The notes beneath the pieces are model-generated. The model saw nothing but the letters and a program-made list of their open reading frames with translations. It ran no database searches and was not told the origin of the DNA. This document shows positions 48,753 through 57,121 of a DNA stretch of 64,000 nt, piece by piece. This stretch comes from Paraburkholderia polaris (lineage in GTDB: Bacteria > Pseudomonadota > Gammaproteobacteria > Burkholderiales > Burkholderiaceae): NCBI RefSeq assembly GCF_012927345.1, contig NZ_JABBGJ010000028.1, positions 1-64,000 of the forward strand. The letters are read 5' to 3'. The stretch's first letter is position 1. Each line of letters begins with the position of its first letter. A program made the position numbers and the translations under genes.

Positions 48753-50066
48753 TCAGTGCGGCTCGATCGCGACAACCCGATGCGGCGGTGCAGCGTTCGA
48801 CGGCAAACAAGCCGGACCCACCGGCTCGAAAGTCTTGTACGTCAGGATGAATTCCTGATGACCGAGCGTTTCCGATTTTGACGCCGCACCGAGCGACACC
48901 GCCACCGTTTGCTCGAACACTTCGCGGCCGACTTCGTCGAGCGTGCCGCGGCCTTCGAGAATGCGGCCTGCATCGACGTCCATATCGCCGGCGAGATTGC
49001 GGTACGTCGCGGGATTCGCGCACACCTTGATGACTGGCGAAATCGCCGAGCCGACCACCGATCCGCGTCCGGTCGTGAACAGAATCACGTGCGCGCCGCA
49101 GGCGATCAGTTCGCCGATTTCCGCGTTGTCGCTGATATTCGGAAAGCCGAAGCGGGGTTCGCCGTCTGGTACGACGTCGAGGAGATAGAGGCCACCCGTC
49201 GGCGGAACATCACCGGGTTTGACTATGCCGACAATCGGCGATGCGCCGCTTTTCGCATACGCGCCCAGAGATTTCTCTTCCTGCGTGGTGAGGCCGCCAT
49301 CCGCATTGCCGACAGCAAAACTGCCGTGCCCAAGGATTGAGTAATAACGCGCCGCCTTCGCTACACACGCAACAATTTCATCTCCGAGTTCCGGCCTCGC
49401 GGCGCGCGTTTTCATATGGAATTCGCAGCCCACCAGCTCGCCGGTTTCCTCGAAGATGCAAGTTGCACCCGCGTCGATCAGATGATCGAACGCGCGGCCC
49501 ACCGCGGGATTCGCCGTGATGCCACTGGTGCCGTCCGAGCCGCCGCAAATCGTGCCGATCACCAACTCGCTCAGCGCCATCGGCACTTTCTGCTGCGCGG
49601 CAAGTTGCTTGCGTGCGTCACGAATCCAGTCGACGCCGTATTGAATCGTGCTGCGTGTGCCGCCTTTTTCCTGGATCGTCAGGACTTCGACGGGACGGCC
49701 ACTCGCGCGCACGACGTCGACGAGGTAGTGCTTGTTCATGCTCTCGCACCCGAGCGACACGAACAGCACCGCGCCTACATTCGGATGCGTGGTGAGCCGT
49801 TCAAGCATCTTTTCGGCATACCCATTCGGATAGCAACCGGGAAAGCCGATCAGATGCACCGGCGGCTCGCGCTCGGCTAAAGGATCGTCGAACGCATCGA
49901 GCGGTTCGCGAAACTGCGTGACGATCTCGCGCGCGACATGATGCGCACACTCGACCAGATACGCTACCGCGACCACATTGCGAATGCCCTTGCGGCCGTC
50001 GCTGCGCAGATAGCCTTGCAGCGTGGGCCGCTGCAAGGCGGCGGATGCTACGGAAGTGTCAGTCAT
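48753..50066 (-). CDS. UxaA-family dehydratase large subunit, predicted L-fuconate dehydratase
   Basis: The ATG at 50066 (MTDTSVASAALQ) gives 437 residues. The sequence matches the catalytic portion of altronate/galactarate dehydratases: GYLRSDGRKGIRNVVAVAYL, GCYPNGYAEKMLERLTTHPN, FVSLGCESMNKHYLV and GTICGGSDGTSGITANPAVG. It lacks the SAF domain, which is encoded separately just upstream. In this operon it fills the dehydration step from L-fuconate to 2-keto-3-deoxy-L-fuconate. The substrate assignment is inference from pathway completeness. Confidence 0.85.
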   Translation of the reverse strand: MTDTSVASAALQRPTLQGYLRSDGRKGIRNVVAVAYLVECAHHVAREIVTQFREPLDAFDDPLAEREPPVHLIGFPGCYPNGYAEKMLERLTTHPNVGAVLFVSLGCESMNKHYLVDVVRASGRPVEVLTIQEKGGTRSTIQYGVDWIRDARKQLAAQQKVPMALSELVIGTICGGSDGTSGITANPAVGRAFDHLIDAGATCIFEETGELVGCEFHMKTRAARPELGDEIVACVAKAARYYSILGHGSFAVGNADGGLTTQEEKSLGAYAKSGASPIVGIVKPGDVPPTGGLYLLDVVPDGEPRFGFPNISDNAEIGELIACGAHVILFTTGRGSVVGSAISPVIKVCANPATYRNLAGDMDVDAGRILEGRGTLDEVGREVFEQTVAVSLGAASKSETLGHQEFILTYKTFEPVGPACLPSNAAPPHRVVAIEPH

Positions 50067-50108
50067 GGTCATTCCAGCGCGGCGCGAAGCCACGTCATTG
50101 TGCTCACA

Positions 50109-50453
50109 TCAGTGATGGACGAACTCGTGGCCCGCGTCATGCGTATAAGTGGGCAGGTAATCGCTTTCGAGGTTATGCGTGTGCAGATGCGCACCGCGCA
50201 CCACCGCCTCGGTCACGTGACCGATCACCGCGCCGTAACGCAGCACCTTGTCGTTTTTCGCGAGTGCATGGCGCGCGACCTTATGGCCGAGGTTGATGGT
50301 TTTGGTGAGCGTCACGCGCTCGCCTTCGATCTCGACTTGCGTGCCCGCATCGAGACGCGCCGCCGCGATCAGGCAGTTATCCGTCGGACTAAGCAGGATC
50401 AGGCGTGAGTCGGTTTGCGATGTTTGCGGCATTTGCAACGGGCGGCTAGTCAA
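50109..50453 (-). CDS. UxaA-type SAF-domain small dehydratase subunit
   Basis: The 114-residue SAF-domain protein contains LSPTDNCLIAAARLDAGTQV, INLGHKVARHALAKNDKVL and VIGHVTEAVVRGAHLHTHNL, all usual in the N-terminal domain of altronate dehydratase. It should pair with the large subunit encoded 42 bp downstream. The start is TTG at 50453, with GGAG seven bases upstream. An ATG at 50432 has no ribosome site. Confidence 0.85.
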   Translation of the reverse strand: MTSRPLQMPQTSQTDSRLILLSPTDNCLIAAARLDAGTQVEIEGERVTLTKTINLGHKVARHALAKNDKVLRYGAVIGHVTEAVVRGAHLHTHNLESDYLPTYTHDAGHEFVHH

Positions 50454-50478
50454 GTAAGTTCTCCGTGATGCATGCGCA

Positions 50479-51537
50479 TCAGTTCTGGCCTTCGCCGCTG
50501 GCGAGCCGTGCCACCATCAGCGAGCCGAGGATGATTGCGCCGTAGATCGCCTGAATCCAGAACGACGGCACCTGGGCCAGCGTCAACAGGTTCTGTACGA
50601 CGCCCAGCAGCAGCACGCCGGTGAGCGCGCCGAGCATCGTGCCCTTGCCGCCGTCGAGCGAAATGCCGCCGATTACCGCCGCCGCGAACACCGTGAAAAT
50701 CATGCCATTACCCTGATTCGCATTGATCGCGCCGACATAGCCGGTCACGATCAATCCGCCCACCGAGGCCAGCATGCTGCCGAGCACGAATACGCCCCAC
50801 GTGATGCGCTCCACGCGAATCCCCGCCGCACGTGCTGCTTCCGGATTGCCGCCAATCGCGTATAACGCACGGCCCAATCGGTGATAGCGCAGCACGAACG
50901 CAGCGATCGCGAATGCAGCCGCCGCGAGCCACACGGACAACGGCAAACCGAACACGATGGTGGTGGCGAGCGAGAAGAACGACGGCGGCATATCGAACAG
51001 CGTGCCGCCTTTGGTCGCGCCGACCAGCATGCCGCGCAACACGATCAGCATCGCCAGCGTGACGATGAACGCGTTCAGCCGCAGACGCACCACCAGGAAA
51101 CCATTGACGAAGCCGATCACCGCGCCGACCACGAGAATCGCCAGCAGGCCCGTCGCCGCCGGCCATTCCATTCCGAAGCCCGCGGACGCCGCCGGCATCA
51201 CCAGCATCGCACCGATAGCCGGCGCGATGCCCACCGTCGATTCCAAAGACAAATCGAACTTGCCGGTCAACACGATCAGCGATTCAGCAAGCACCACCAA
51301 CGCCAACGCCGCGGACGCACCCAGCACGCTGATCAGATTCGCCTTCGTCAGAAAGCTCGGGCTGACAAACGCGCCGATCACGATGAGCAGGGCCAGCGCC
51401 GGCAGCAGCGCCAGTTCGCGCAGCCGGGCGAGTTCGTTGCGAGCACGTTTGCCGCGCGTCGCCCGTGCAGCGGGCTGCGGCTGGGCCGCCTGAGTTTGCG
51501 CGGTGCCGAATGCAGGGCTGGGCACACTATTCTTCAT
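50479..51537 (-). CDS. sugar ABC transporter permease (RbsC/AraH type)
   Basis: The ATG at 51537 (MKNSVPSPAFGTAQ) gives 352 residues and overlaps the ATPase gene by 11 bp. The AAGGAG site lies inside that gene. About ten transmembrane helices contain VGFVNGFLVVRLRLNAFIVT and GNPEAARAAGIRVERI, typical of CUT2 permeases. It forms a homodimeric channel for a monosaccharide, predicted to be L-fucose or a relative because of the downstream enzymes. Confidence 0.92.
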   Translation of the reverse strand: MKNSVPSPAFGTAQTQAAQPQPAARATRGKRARNELARLRELALLPALALLIVIGAFVSPSFLTKANLISVLGASAALALVVLAESLIVLTGKFDLSLESTVGIAPAIGAMLVMPAASAGFGMEWPAATGLLAILVVGAVIGFVNGFLVVRLRLNAFIVTLAMLIVLRGMLVGATKGGTLFDMPPSFFSLATTIVFGLPLSVWLAAAAFAIAAFVLRYHRLGRALYAIGGNPEAARAAGIRVERITWGVFVLGSMLASVGGLIVTGYVGAINANQGNGMIFTVFAAAVIGGISLDGGKGTMLGALTGVLLLGVVQNLLTLAQVPSFWIQAIYGAIILGSLMVARLASGEGQN

Positions 51538-53047
51538 GGAGACTGACTCCTTCAACGGACGCGATCAGGTCGTGGTCCTGCCAACCCGCGGGAAATTCGG
51601 CCGCGACACGGCCACGGAACATGACCAGAACACGGTCACAGGTGCGCAGATCGTCGAGTTCGCCGGATACGACCAACACGGCTTTACCGTCTTCGCGCAC
51701 GCGATCCACGACTGCCAGCAACGCTTCTTTCGATTTCACATCGACGCCTGCTGTGGGGTCGATCAACACGAGCACGTTGGGATCGGTGGCGAGCGCGCGC
51801 GCCATCACGACCTTCTGCTGATTGCCGCCCGATAGCCCTGACACGACATGCTCGGGGCCTTGCGCGACGATGCCGAGCGCGTCGATCATCTTCTGACCGA
51901 AGGCATTTTTCTTCGCCGGTGTCGCGATGCCGAATTTGCCGAGCAGACGCGCGATGGTCATCGAGGCGTTTTCGGCAACCGATTGCGTCAGCACCAGGCC
52001 TTCGTGATGGCGATCCTTCGGCACGCAGCCGATGCCGTGCGCCAATGCTGCGGGCACGTCGCCTGGTGGCAGCGTTGCGCCGTCGACGTTGATCGAGCCG
52101 CGTTTAGCTGCACGGAGACCGGCAATCGCTTCGGCTACGCTCGTGCGGCCGCTGCTCGTCGCGCCAGTCAGCCCCACGACTTCGCCACGCTTCACCGTGA
52201 ACGACACGCCTTCGTAATCGGAACCCGCCAGATCTTTGACTTCCAGCGCAATGGCTGTGTCCGCAGGCAACGCAGCGCGCGCCGCCGCATCGGCGACGGC
52301 AAGGCCGCCACGCTCACCTGTCATCGCTTCGATCAGTTGCTCTCGCGGCAACGCGGAAACCGGCGCGCTGACGATATGCCGCGCGTCGCGCAGCACCGTC
52401 ACGGCCTGGCAAATCTCATAGACCTCTTGCAGATGATGCGAGATGAACAGGAACGTCACGCCTTCGCGCTGCAACTCGCTGATGCGGCGGAACAACCGCT
52501 TGATCTCGTCACCGTCGAGCTGCGCGGTCGGTTCATCGAGGATGATGAAACGCGCGCCGTACGACAGCGCCCGCGCAATCTCCACGAGTTGCCGCGCTTC
52601 CACGGACAGATCGCCAGCGCGCGCATCTTCGCGCACGTCGATCTTCCAGTGATCGAGCAACTCACGCGCGTCGCGGCGCATCGCGTGCCAATCGATCACG
52701 CCACCGCGAGACGGCTGCCGATTGATGAACAGATTCTCCGCGACGCTCAAATCGCGGATGATCGTCGAATGCTGATAAACGCAGGCCACACGCTCGCGCC
52801 ACGCATCGCGATCCGCGATCGACGGCGCGGCCGCGCCACTGAAACGCACCTCGCCGGTATCGGGTTTGCGCAGGCCGGTGAGGATCGACACCAGCGTCGA
52901 TTTGCCCGCACCGTTGCGCCCGACGAGCGCATGCGACTCACCGGGCATCACGCGGATACTGACGTCTTTCAGCGCGGGCGTGGAGCCGAAGCGTTTGGTG
53001 ATCTCAAACGCTTCGACAACCGGCACGGAGGGCGTCGGCTCGCTCAT
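51527..53047 (-). CDS. sugar ABC transporter ATP-binding protein (RbsA/MglA type)
   Basis: The 506-residue CUT2 ATPase has two nucleotide-binding domains. The first has Walker A GRNGAGKST and Walker B FIILDEPTAQLDG. In the second the Walker A reads GATSSGRTS, the signature is LSGGNQQKVVMARAL, and Walker B reads VLVLIDPTAGVDV. It drives the importer from the cytosol. The start ATG overlaps the binding-protein stop as ATGA, which implies translational coupling. Confidence 0.94.
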   Translation of the reverse strand: MSEPTPSVPVVEAFEITKRFGSTPALKDVSIRVMPGESHALVGRNGAGKSTLVSILTGLRKPDTGEVRFSGAAAPSIADRDAWRERVACVYQHSTIIRDLSVAENLFINRQPSRGGVIDWHAMRRDARELLDHWKIDVREDARAGDLSVEARQLVEIARALSYGARFIILDEPTAQLDGDEIKRLFRRISELQREGVTFLFISHHLQEVYEICQAVTVLRDARHIVSAPVSALPREQLIEAMTGERGGLAVADAAARAALPADTAIALEVKDLAGSDYEGVSFTVKRGEVVGLTGATSSGRTSVAEAIAGLRAAKRGSINVDGATLPPGDVPAALAHGIGCVPKDRHHEGLVLTQSVAENASMTIARLLGKFGIATPAKKNAFGQKMIDALGIVAQGPEHVVSGLSGGNQQKVVMARALATDPNVLVLIDPTAGVDVKSKEALLAVVDRVREDGKAVLVVSGELDDLRTCDRVLVMFRGRVAAEFPAGWQDHDLIASVEGVSLHEE

Positions 53048-54093
53048 TTAACGGTATTGCCCCACAACGCTTTGTCGTCGACATTCGCCTTCGTGACGAG
53101 CGGCGCGGGCAATTGATCTTCGAGCACGCCCGGCGACAACTGGACGATGGTGCTGCCGTGATCAGTCGGACCCGGCTTGAAGGTCTGCCCGGCCAGCGCG
53201 GCCTTGATGTAGAAGAGACCGTATTTCGCGTAGGAATCGGCGGGCTGCGAGATGGTCGCGTCGATATCACCGCGGCGGATTGCCTCGAACTCCTGAGGAA
53301 TGCCGTCGTTACTGACGATCACGACATGCTTTGCATCGCCGGCCGGAAACAGCATCTGCTTGCGGCGCAGGGTTTGCAGCGTGGGCGATAGATAGACGCC
53401 ACCCGCCTGCATATAGATTGCCTTCACGTCAGGATTCGCGGTGAGCAGACTGTCGAGCGCGGTGGCGGCGACGTCACCCTTCCAGGCGGCAGGAATTTCC
53501 AGCAGCGACAAACCCGGAAAGCCCTTCAGGCATGAGCGAAACGCCTCGGACCGGTCGCGCCCATTCACCGAAGCGAGGTCGCCCATGATCTGCACGACCT
53601 TGCCCGACTTCACATGCTCGCCGATGTACTTGCACGCTTTCTCGCCGTAGGCGCGATTGTCGGCGCGCACCACCATCGCCACCTTGCCTTGCGTCGGTGC
53701 GACGTCGACAGCGACCACCGGCACGTTCTTCGCGGCGGCTGCATCGAGCGCCCGACTGATCGCCGCCGAATCCAACGGACCGACCACGATGCCCTTCGCA
53801 CCGAGGTTCAGCAGGTTGTTCATGTCGGTGATCTGCTGGACCGGATCGCCGTTCGAATTGACCGGGGCGAGGATATCGATGCCCATATCCTTCGCGTACT
53901 TGGGCAGATAGTTGTTGTACGACTGCCAGAAAGGCGACGTGAGGAGCGGCAGACCGAGGCCGACCTTGCCGGCGTCAGCGGCTTGTGCCGAACCACTAAC
54001 GGCGAGGCCGGCGACGCAAGCTGCCGCCGCAACGGCAAATAGCGAACTCTGGAACAAACGGCGAGCCGCGTGCGGCCCTTTTGCGAACGACAT
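53044..54093 (-). CDS. sugar ABC transporter substrate-binding protein (RbsB-like)
   Basis: The 349-residue periplasmic binding protein has a Sec signal (residues 1-38, ending SAQAADAG). It has the periplasmic_binding_4 fold: LTSPFWQSYNNYLPKYAKDM, GAKGIVVGPLDSAAISRALD and VVAVDVAPTQG. It delivers a monosaccharide to the RbsC/RbsA-type importer and is the first gene of the nine-gene operon. The leader holds an AGGAG site directly next to the hairpin element at 54112-54204. Confidence 0.92.
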   Translation of the reverse strand: MSFAKGPHAARRLFQSSLFAVAAAACVAGLAVSGSAQAADAGKVGLGLPLLTSPFWQSYNNYLPKYAKDMGIDILAPVNSNGDPVQQITDMNNLLNLGAKGIVVGPLDSAAISRALDAAAAKNVPVVAVDVAPTQGKVAMVVRADNRAYGEKACKYIGEHVKSGKVVQIMGDLASVNGRDRSEAFRSCLKGFPGLSLLEIPAAWKGDVAATALDSLLTANPDVKAIYMQAGGVYLSPTLQTLRRKQMLFPAGDAKHVVIVSNDGIPQEFEAIRRGDIDATISQPADSYAKYGLFYIKAALAGQTFKPGPTDHGSTIVQLSPGVLEDQLPAPLVTKANVDDKALWGNTVK

Positions 54094-54111
54094 GGTGTTG
54101 TCTCCTGTGTC

Positions 54112-54204
54112 GGTCCGGAGTTAACGCTTCAGCTGTCGACCAGAGTTCGCGCTTTAGCGCGCTACTCGGGTCGCATGCAAAGCTCTTACTCCGGCCCCAT
54201 GCAC
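54112..54204. repeat. hairpin element related to the 50-bp repeats at 14912
   Basis: Outer arms CCGGAGT (54115) and ACTCCGG (54188) enclose an inner hairpin with stem CGCGC / GCGCG and the same TTTA loop (54148-54161). A CATGCAAAG tail matches the earlier array. It lies just upstream of the ribosome site of the binding-protein gene, after the same TCTCCTGTGTCG string. Confidence 0.75.
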
Positions 54205-54278
54205 CGCTATGCGTTGTTGAACTGCGTGAACCCGCCATGTTGGATGGCGGGCACTTCGTCCTGCGCTTTCTTATCGTA

Positions 54279-54329
54279 TTGGTGATTGGTGCACATTCAT
54301 TCACCAATGAACGTATTATTCATATACGA
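54279..54329. promoter_or_regulatory. inverted repeats in the divergent IclR / sugar-operon promoter region
   Basis: ATTGGTGA (54279) is matched by TCACCAAT (54302), with an extra ATTGGTG copy between them at 54286. A second inverted repeat, CGTAT-N7-ATACG, spans 54313-54329. Both are candidate IclR-regulator operators between the two transcription units. Confidence 0.5.
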
Positions 54330-54466
54330 ACTTTATGAAGTCAAGGAATGTGCGCTGCACCATGCGTCAGTGTTTCCCCTGGACCCGCGCCATCTCGCAC
54401 CAGATTCACCACGCACTTACACTCATGCGCCAGATAATGAGAACAACACTTGGAACCTCGCCCACG

Positions 54467-55258
54467 ATGGACGCAGACGACAAAGACGACGACCGTTACC
54501 GCGCCCCCGCACTGGACAAGGGCCTCGACATCCTCGAACTGCTCGCCGAGCAGAAAGAGGGGCTGACGCGCGCCGAAATCACCAAGCTGCTGGGACGCAA
54601 TGCGAGCGAGATGTACCGGATGCTGGAGCGGCTGGTCGCGCGGCAATACGTGGTGCGCTCGGCGGCGGGCGACCGTTATTCGCTGAGTCTGAAGTTGTAT
54701 GCGCTCGCGCATCGTCATCCGCCGATGAACCGGCTGATCTCCGAGGCGCTGCCGCTGATGCAGCGCTTTGCCGATGCTGCCGAACAATCGTGTCACCTTG
54801 TGGTGTACGACCGCGGCAATCTGCTAGTGATCGCACAGGTGGATGGACCGGGCACATGGGGGATGTCGGTGCGGCTTGGCTCACGGGTGGGCCTGATCGA
54901 TACGGGTTCGGGCCGCGTCATGCTCGCGTTTCAAAGCAACGAGCAGCGCGAACAGATGCTCGCCGAACACACCAAGGTGAAGGGCGAAGTCACGATCGAT
55001 CGCGATGCGCTGGAACAGGCCTGCACGCGGATTCGCGCGGCGGGTTTTTCGCAGAAGGACAGCCAGCAGACGTTCGGTGTCACGGACCTTACGTTTCCGA
55101 TCCAGGGGCCGTCAGGCCAGGCGATCGCGGTGCTCACTTGCCCGTACTTGAAACGTATCGATGAATACGTCGCGCCGACCTTGGAAGCGGCAACGGCGCT
55201 CTTGCGCGAGACGGTGCAGGCGTTGTCGATGTTTCGGGAACCGAGCCCCTCAGTCTGA
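54467..55258 (+). CDS. IclR-family transcriptional regulator
   Basis: The ATG at 54467 (MDADDKDDDRYRAPALDKGL) gives 263 residues. Upstream in-frame ATGs, such as 54437, are possible. The N-terminal winged helix (about 17-75, LTRAEITKLLGRNASEMYRM) is followed by an IclR effector domain (about 90-250). It faces the sugar-acid catabolic operon and most likely represses or activates it in response to a pathway intermediate, the usual logic of divergent IclR regulators. Confidence 0.92.
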   Translation: MDADDKDDDRYRAPALDKGLDILELLAEQKEGLTRAEITKLLGRNASEMYRMLERLVARQYVVRSAAGDRYSLSLKLYALAHRHPPMNRLISEALPLMQRFADAAEQSCHLVVYDRGNLLVIAQVDGPGTWGMSVRLGSRVGLIDTGSGRVMLAFQSNEQREQMLAEHTKVKGEVTIDRDALEQACTRIRAAGFSQKDSQQTFGVTDLTFPIQGPSGQAIAVLTCPYLKRIDEYVAPTLEAATALLRETVQALSMFREPSPSV

Positions 55259-55339
55259 CGCCCTTCGGGTAACGGGAAAATAGGCACTCCAGTGCATGAC
55301 CGTAAAGCCCCCATGCAGGGTCCGCGCGCCCACATGCAG

Positions 55340-55373
55340 CTATGTCAACATGACATATAATATGTTGACATAG
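55340..55373 (+). promoter_or_regulatory. perfect 12-bp inverted repeat enclosing a -10 box
   Basis: CTATGTCAACAT (55340-55351) and ATGTTGACATAG (55362-55373) pair exactly. The 10-base spacer carries TATAAT (55356-55361). A third half-site, GTTGACAT, overlaps the start codon 22 bp downstream. A protein bound here would block transcription of the gene at 55392, so autoregulation is likely. Confidence 0.88.
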
Positions 55374-55391
55374 ACTCCATCAAAGGTTGAC

Positions 55392-56429
55392 ATGGACGCC
55401 GTCGAACATCTTAAAAAATTGTCGCCAGACATCAGCCGCACGCTTTGGGCGCATCAAGGAACGGCGGCTCCGCTCGGGCCGATTTTCCAGAAAAACCGGG
55501 GGATTTCCCGACAGGCGGCAAACACGCTTTTAACGCGGCTAGTGGCGAGTGGCCTGCTAGGCGAAGGCGAAGGCCAACGTCCCAAAACGTACGTTCAGCC
55601 CGTGATAGCGGCCCTTACCCGCGAATATCCGCTCGCCGGTATCGAAGAGCATGTCGTGTGGGCGCAGGATTTTCGGCCGGGTTTCACCGAATTCATGAGC
55701 GAAGCGGCCCTGAAGATCTGGGACTACGGTTTTACGGAGATGCTCAACAATGCGATCGAGCACTCGCAGGGGACCAGGGTTGTGGTGCACGCACAAGTCA
55801 AAGCCAGCGGCACGATTTGCACTATTGCCGACGATGGCGACGGCATCTTCAAGCGGATCACACGTCTTTGCGAACTTGCAGACGAGCGGCAAGCGATTCT
55901 CGAATTGGCGAAAGGAAAGCTGACGACCGATCCTGAACGCCACACTGGGGAGGGGGTGTTCTTCTCGTCGCGCGCGTTCGACATATTTCAGATTTCTTCT
56001 GGCGGCTTGTTGTTCGATCACAAGGACGGAGAAGAAGACTTTCTCTTCGAGCGCGATCTCACGCATGGCGGCACCGTCGTCCTGATGGGTCATGGCAACC
56101 ATACTGAGCGCGTGCTGACAGAAGTGTTTGACGAGTACGCCGAGCCGGACGAATACACCTTCAGTAAAACGGTCGTGCCGGTTCGGTTGGCAAGAATGGG
56201 AGCCGAGAGTCTGGTGTCCCGTTCACAAGCTCAACGGCTTCTCGCACGAGTGGACAGGTTCAAGGTGGTGTTGTTTGACTTCAAGGATGTCGATACGGTT
56301 GGCCAAGCCTTTGCGGACGAAATATTCCGCGTGTACGCCAATGCGCATCCGGAAGTGGAATTGGTTCCGGTACGGGCCAGCACTCAGGTGCAACAGATGG
56401 TGACACGCGCGACCGCCGGGCGCATCTGA
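55392..56429 (+). CDS. HTH-GHKL ATPase-STAS-like (DUF4325) regulator
   Basis: The 345-residue protein has three parts. Residues 1-70 form a winged-HTH-like segment (NRGISRQAANTLLTRLVASG). Residues 100-235 form a GHKL ATPase with N box TEMLNNAIEHS (Asn120), G1 DDGDG (147-151) and a G2 region HTGEGVFFSSRAF. Residues about 262-340 match the STAS-like DUF4325 (FDFKDVDTVGQAFADEIF). It is thus a fused anti-sigma/anti-anti-sigma-like switch with its own DNA-binding head. It is monocistronic. Function unknown. The AAAGG site and the perfect palindrome upstream support the start. Confidence 0.85.
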   Translation: MDAVEHLKKLSPDISRTLWAHQGTAAPLGPIFQKNRGISRQAANTLLTRLVASGLLGEGEGQRPKTYVQPVIAALTREYPLAGIEEHVVWAQDFRPGFTEFMSEAALKIWDYGFTEMLNNAIEHSQGTRVVVHAQVKASGTICTIADDGDGIFKRITRLCELADERQAILELAKGKLTTDPERHTGEGVFFSSRAFDIFQISSGGLLFDHKDGEEDFLFERDLTHGGTVVLMGHGNHTERVLTEVFDEYAEPDEYTFSKTVVPVRLARMGAESLVSRSQAQRLLARVDRFKVVLFDFKDVDTVGQAFADEIFRVYANAHPEVELVPVRASTQVQQMVTRATAGRI

Positions 56430-56573
56430 TTGTCGCCATCGTTAGCTCGGGAATGATCGCGGCCTGGTTGACAATTGACGATCGCGCGTCGCCCCGCGCA
56501 CATGGTTTAGAATGGCGACCCTCTCAAAAATCACGCCGCATGGGCCCCCTCATGCGCGCTCAACGATCAAGCA

Positions 56574-57119
56574 ATGGCGAAACTTCTGACCGATTCCGAA
56601 TTCCTGCGTTTTTCCGAACTCCAGCAGAAGCAGTCGAGCTTCACGATCACGCCTGAAGAAGCCGACGAACTGCGCGACATCGTCGCTCATGCGCAAAAGC
56701 GCCGCGACGACCGCGCTGCGGCGATGCAAAGCATCGAGACCTTCATCCAGCAATTCGACATCAGCCCGGACGAGCTGTTTTCGGCCGAGCAGATCGGCGA
56801 CGCCGCGCGCACCTTCGGCCTGATTCCGGCCGCGAAGAAAGAACGCGTGTTGCCGCCGCAGTTCACGTTCAACGGCAAGCCGTATCAATGGACGGCGCGT
56901 CCGCTGCCGGACGACATCCGCGTGCCGCTGTTCGACGCTTTCAAGGCAGGTGAATCGGTGAAGTCGTTCATCGCGACGCTGAAGGACGCGAACCGTTGCG
57001 CGGCAACCATTGCGCGTCTGGAACGTGAGACGGGCGCTGTCTACGCTGAGGCGTTGCTGGAAGAGCTGGCCGTGACCCGCACGCAGGTGGATGAAGCTGC
57101 GGCGAAGCTGCCGGCCTGA
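56574..57119 (+). CDS. hypothetical cytoplasmic protein
   Basis: The 181-residue soluble protein has a helical N-terminal half (LLTDSEFLRFSELQQKQSSF, FIQQFDISPDELFSAEQIG) and a segment PPQFTFNGKPYQWTARPLPD near 95-114. The H-NS-like phrase around ISPDELF is suggestive, but the H-NS DNA-binding motif is absent, so I make no assignment. Its stop is 2 bp from the stop of the convergent acetyltransferase gene. Function unknown. Confidence 0.75.
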   Translation: MAKLLTDSEFLRFSELQQKQSSFTITPEEADELRDIVAHAQKRRDDRAAAMQSIETFIQQFDISPDELFSAEQIGDAARTFGLIPAAKKERVLPPQFTFNGKPYQWTARPLPDDIRVPLFDAFKAGESVKSFIATLKDANRCAATIARLERETGAVYAEALLEELAVTRTQVDEAAAKLPA

Positions 57120-57121
57120 GC

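Noticed and set aside
56574..57119. H-NS-like DNA-binding protein
   Set aside because: Only a short phrase resembles H-NS, and the C-terminal DNA-binding loop is absent.
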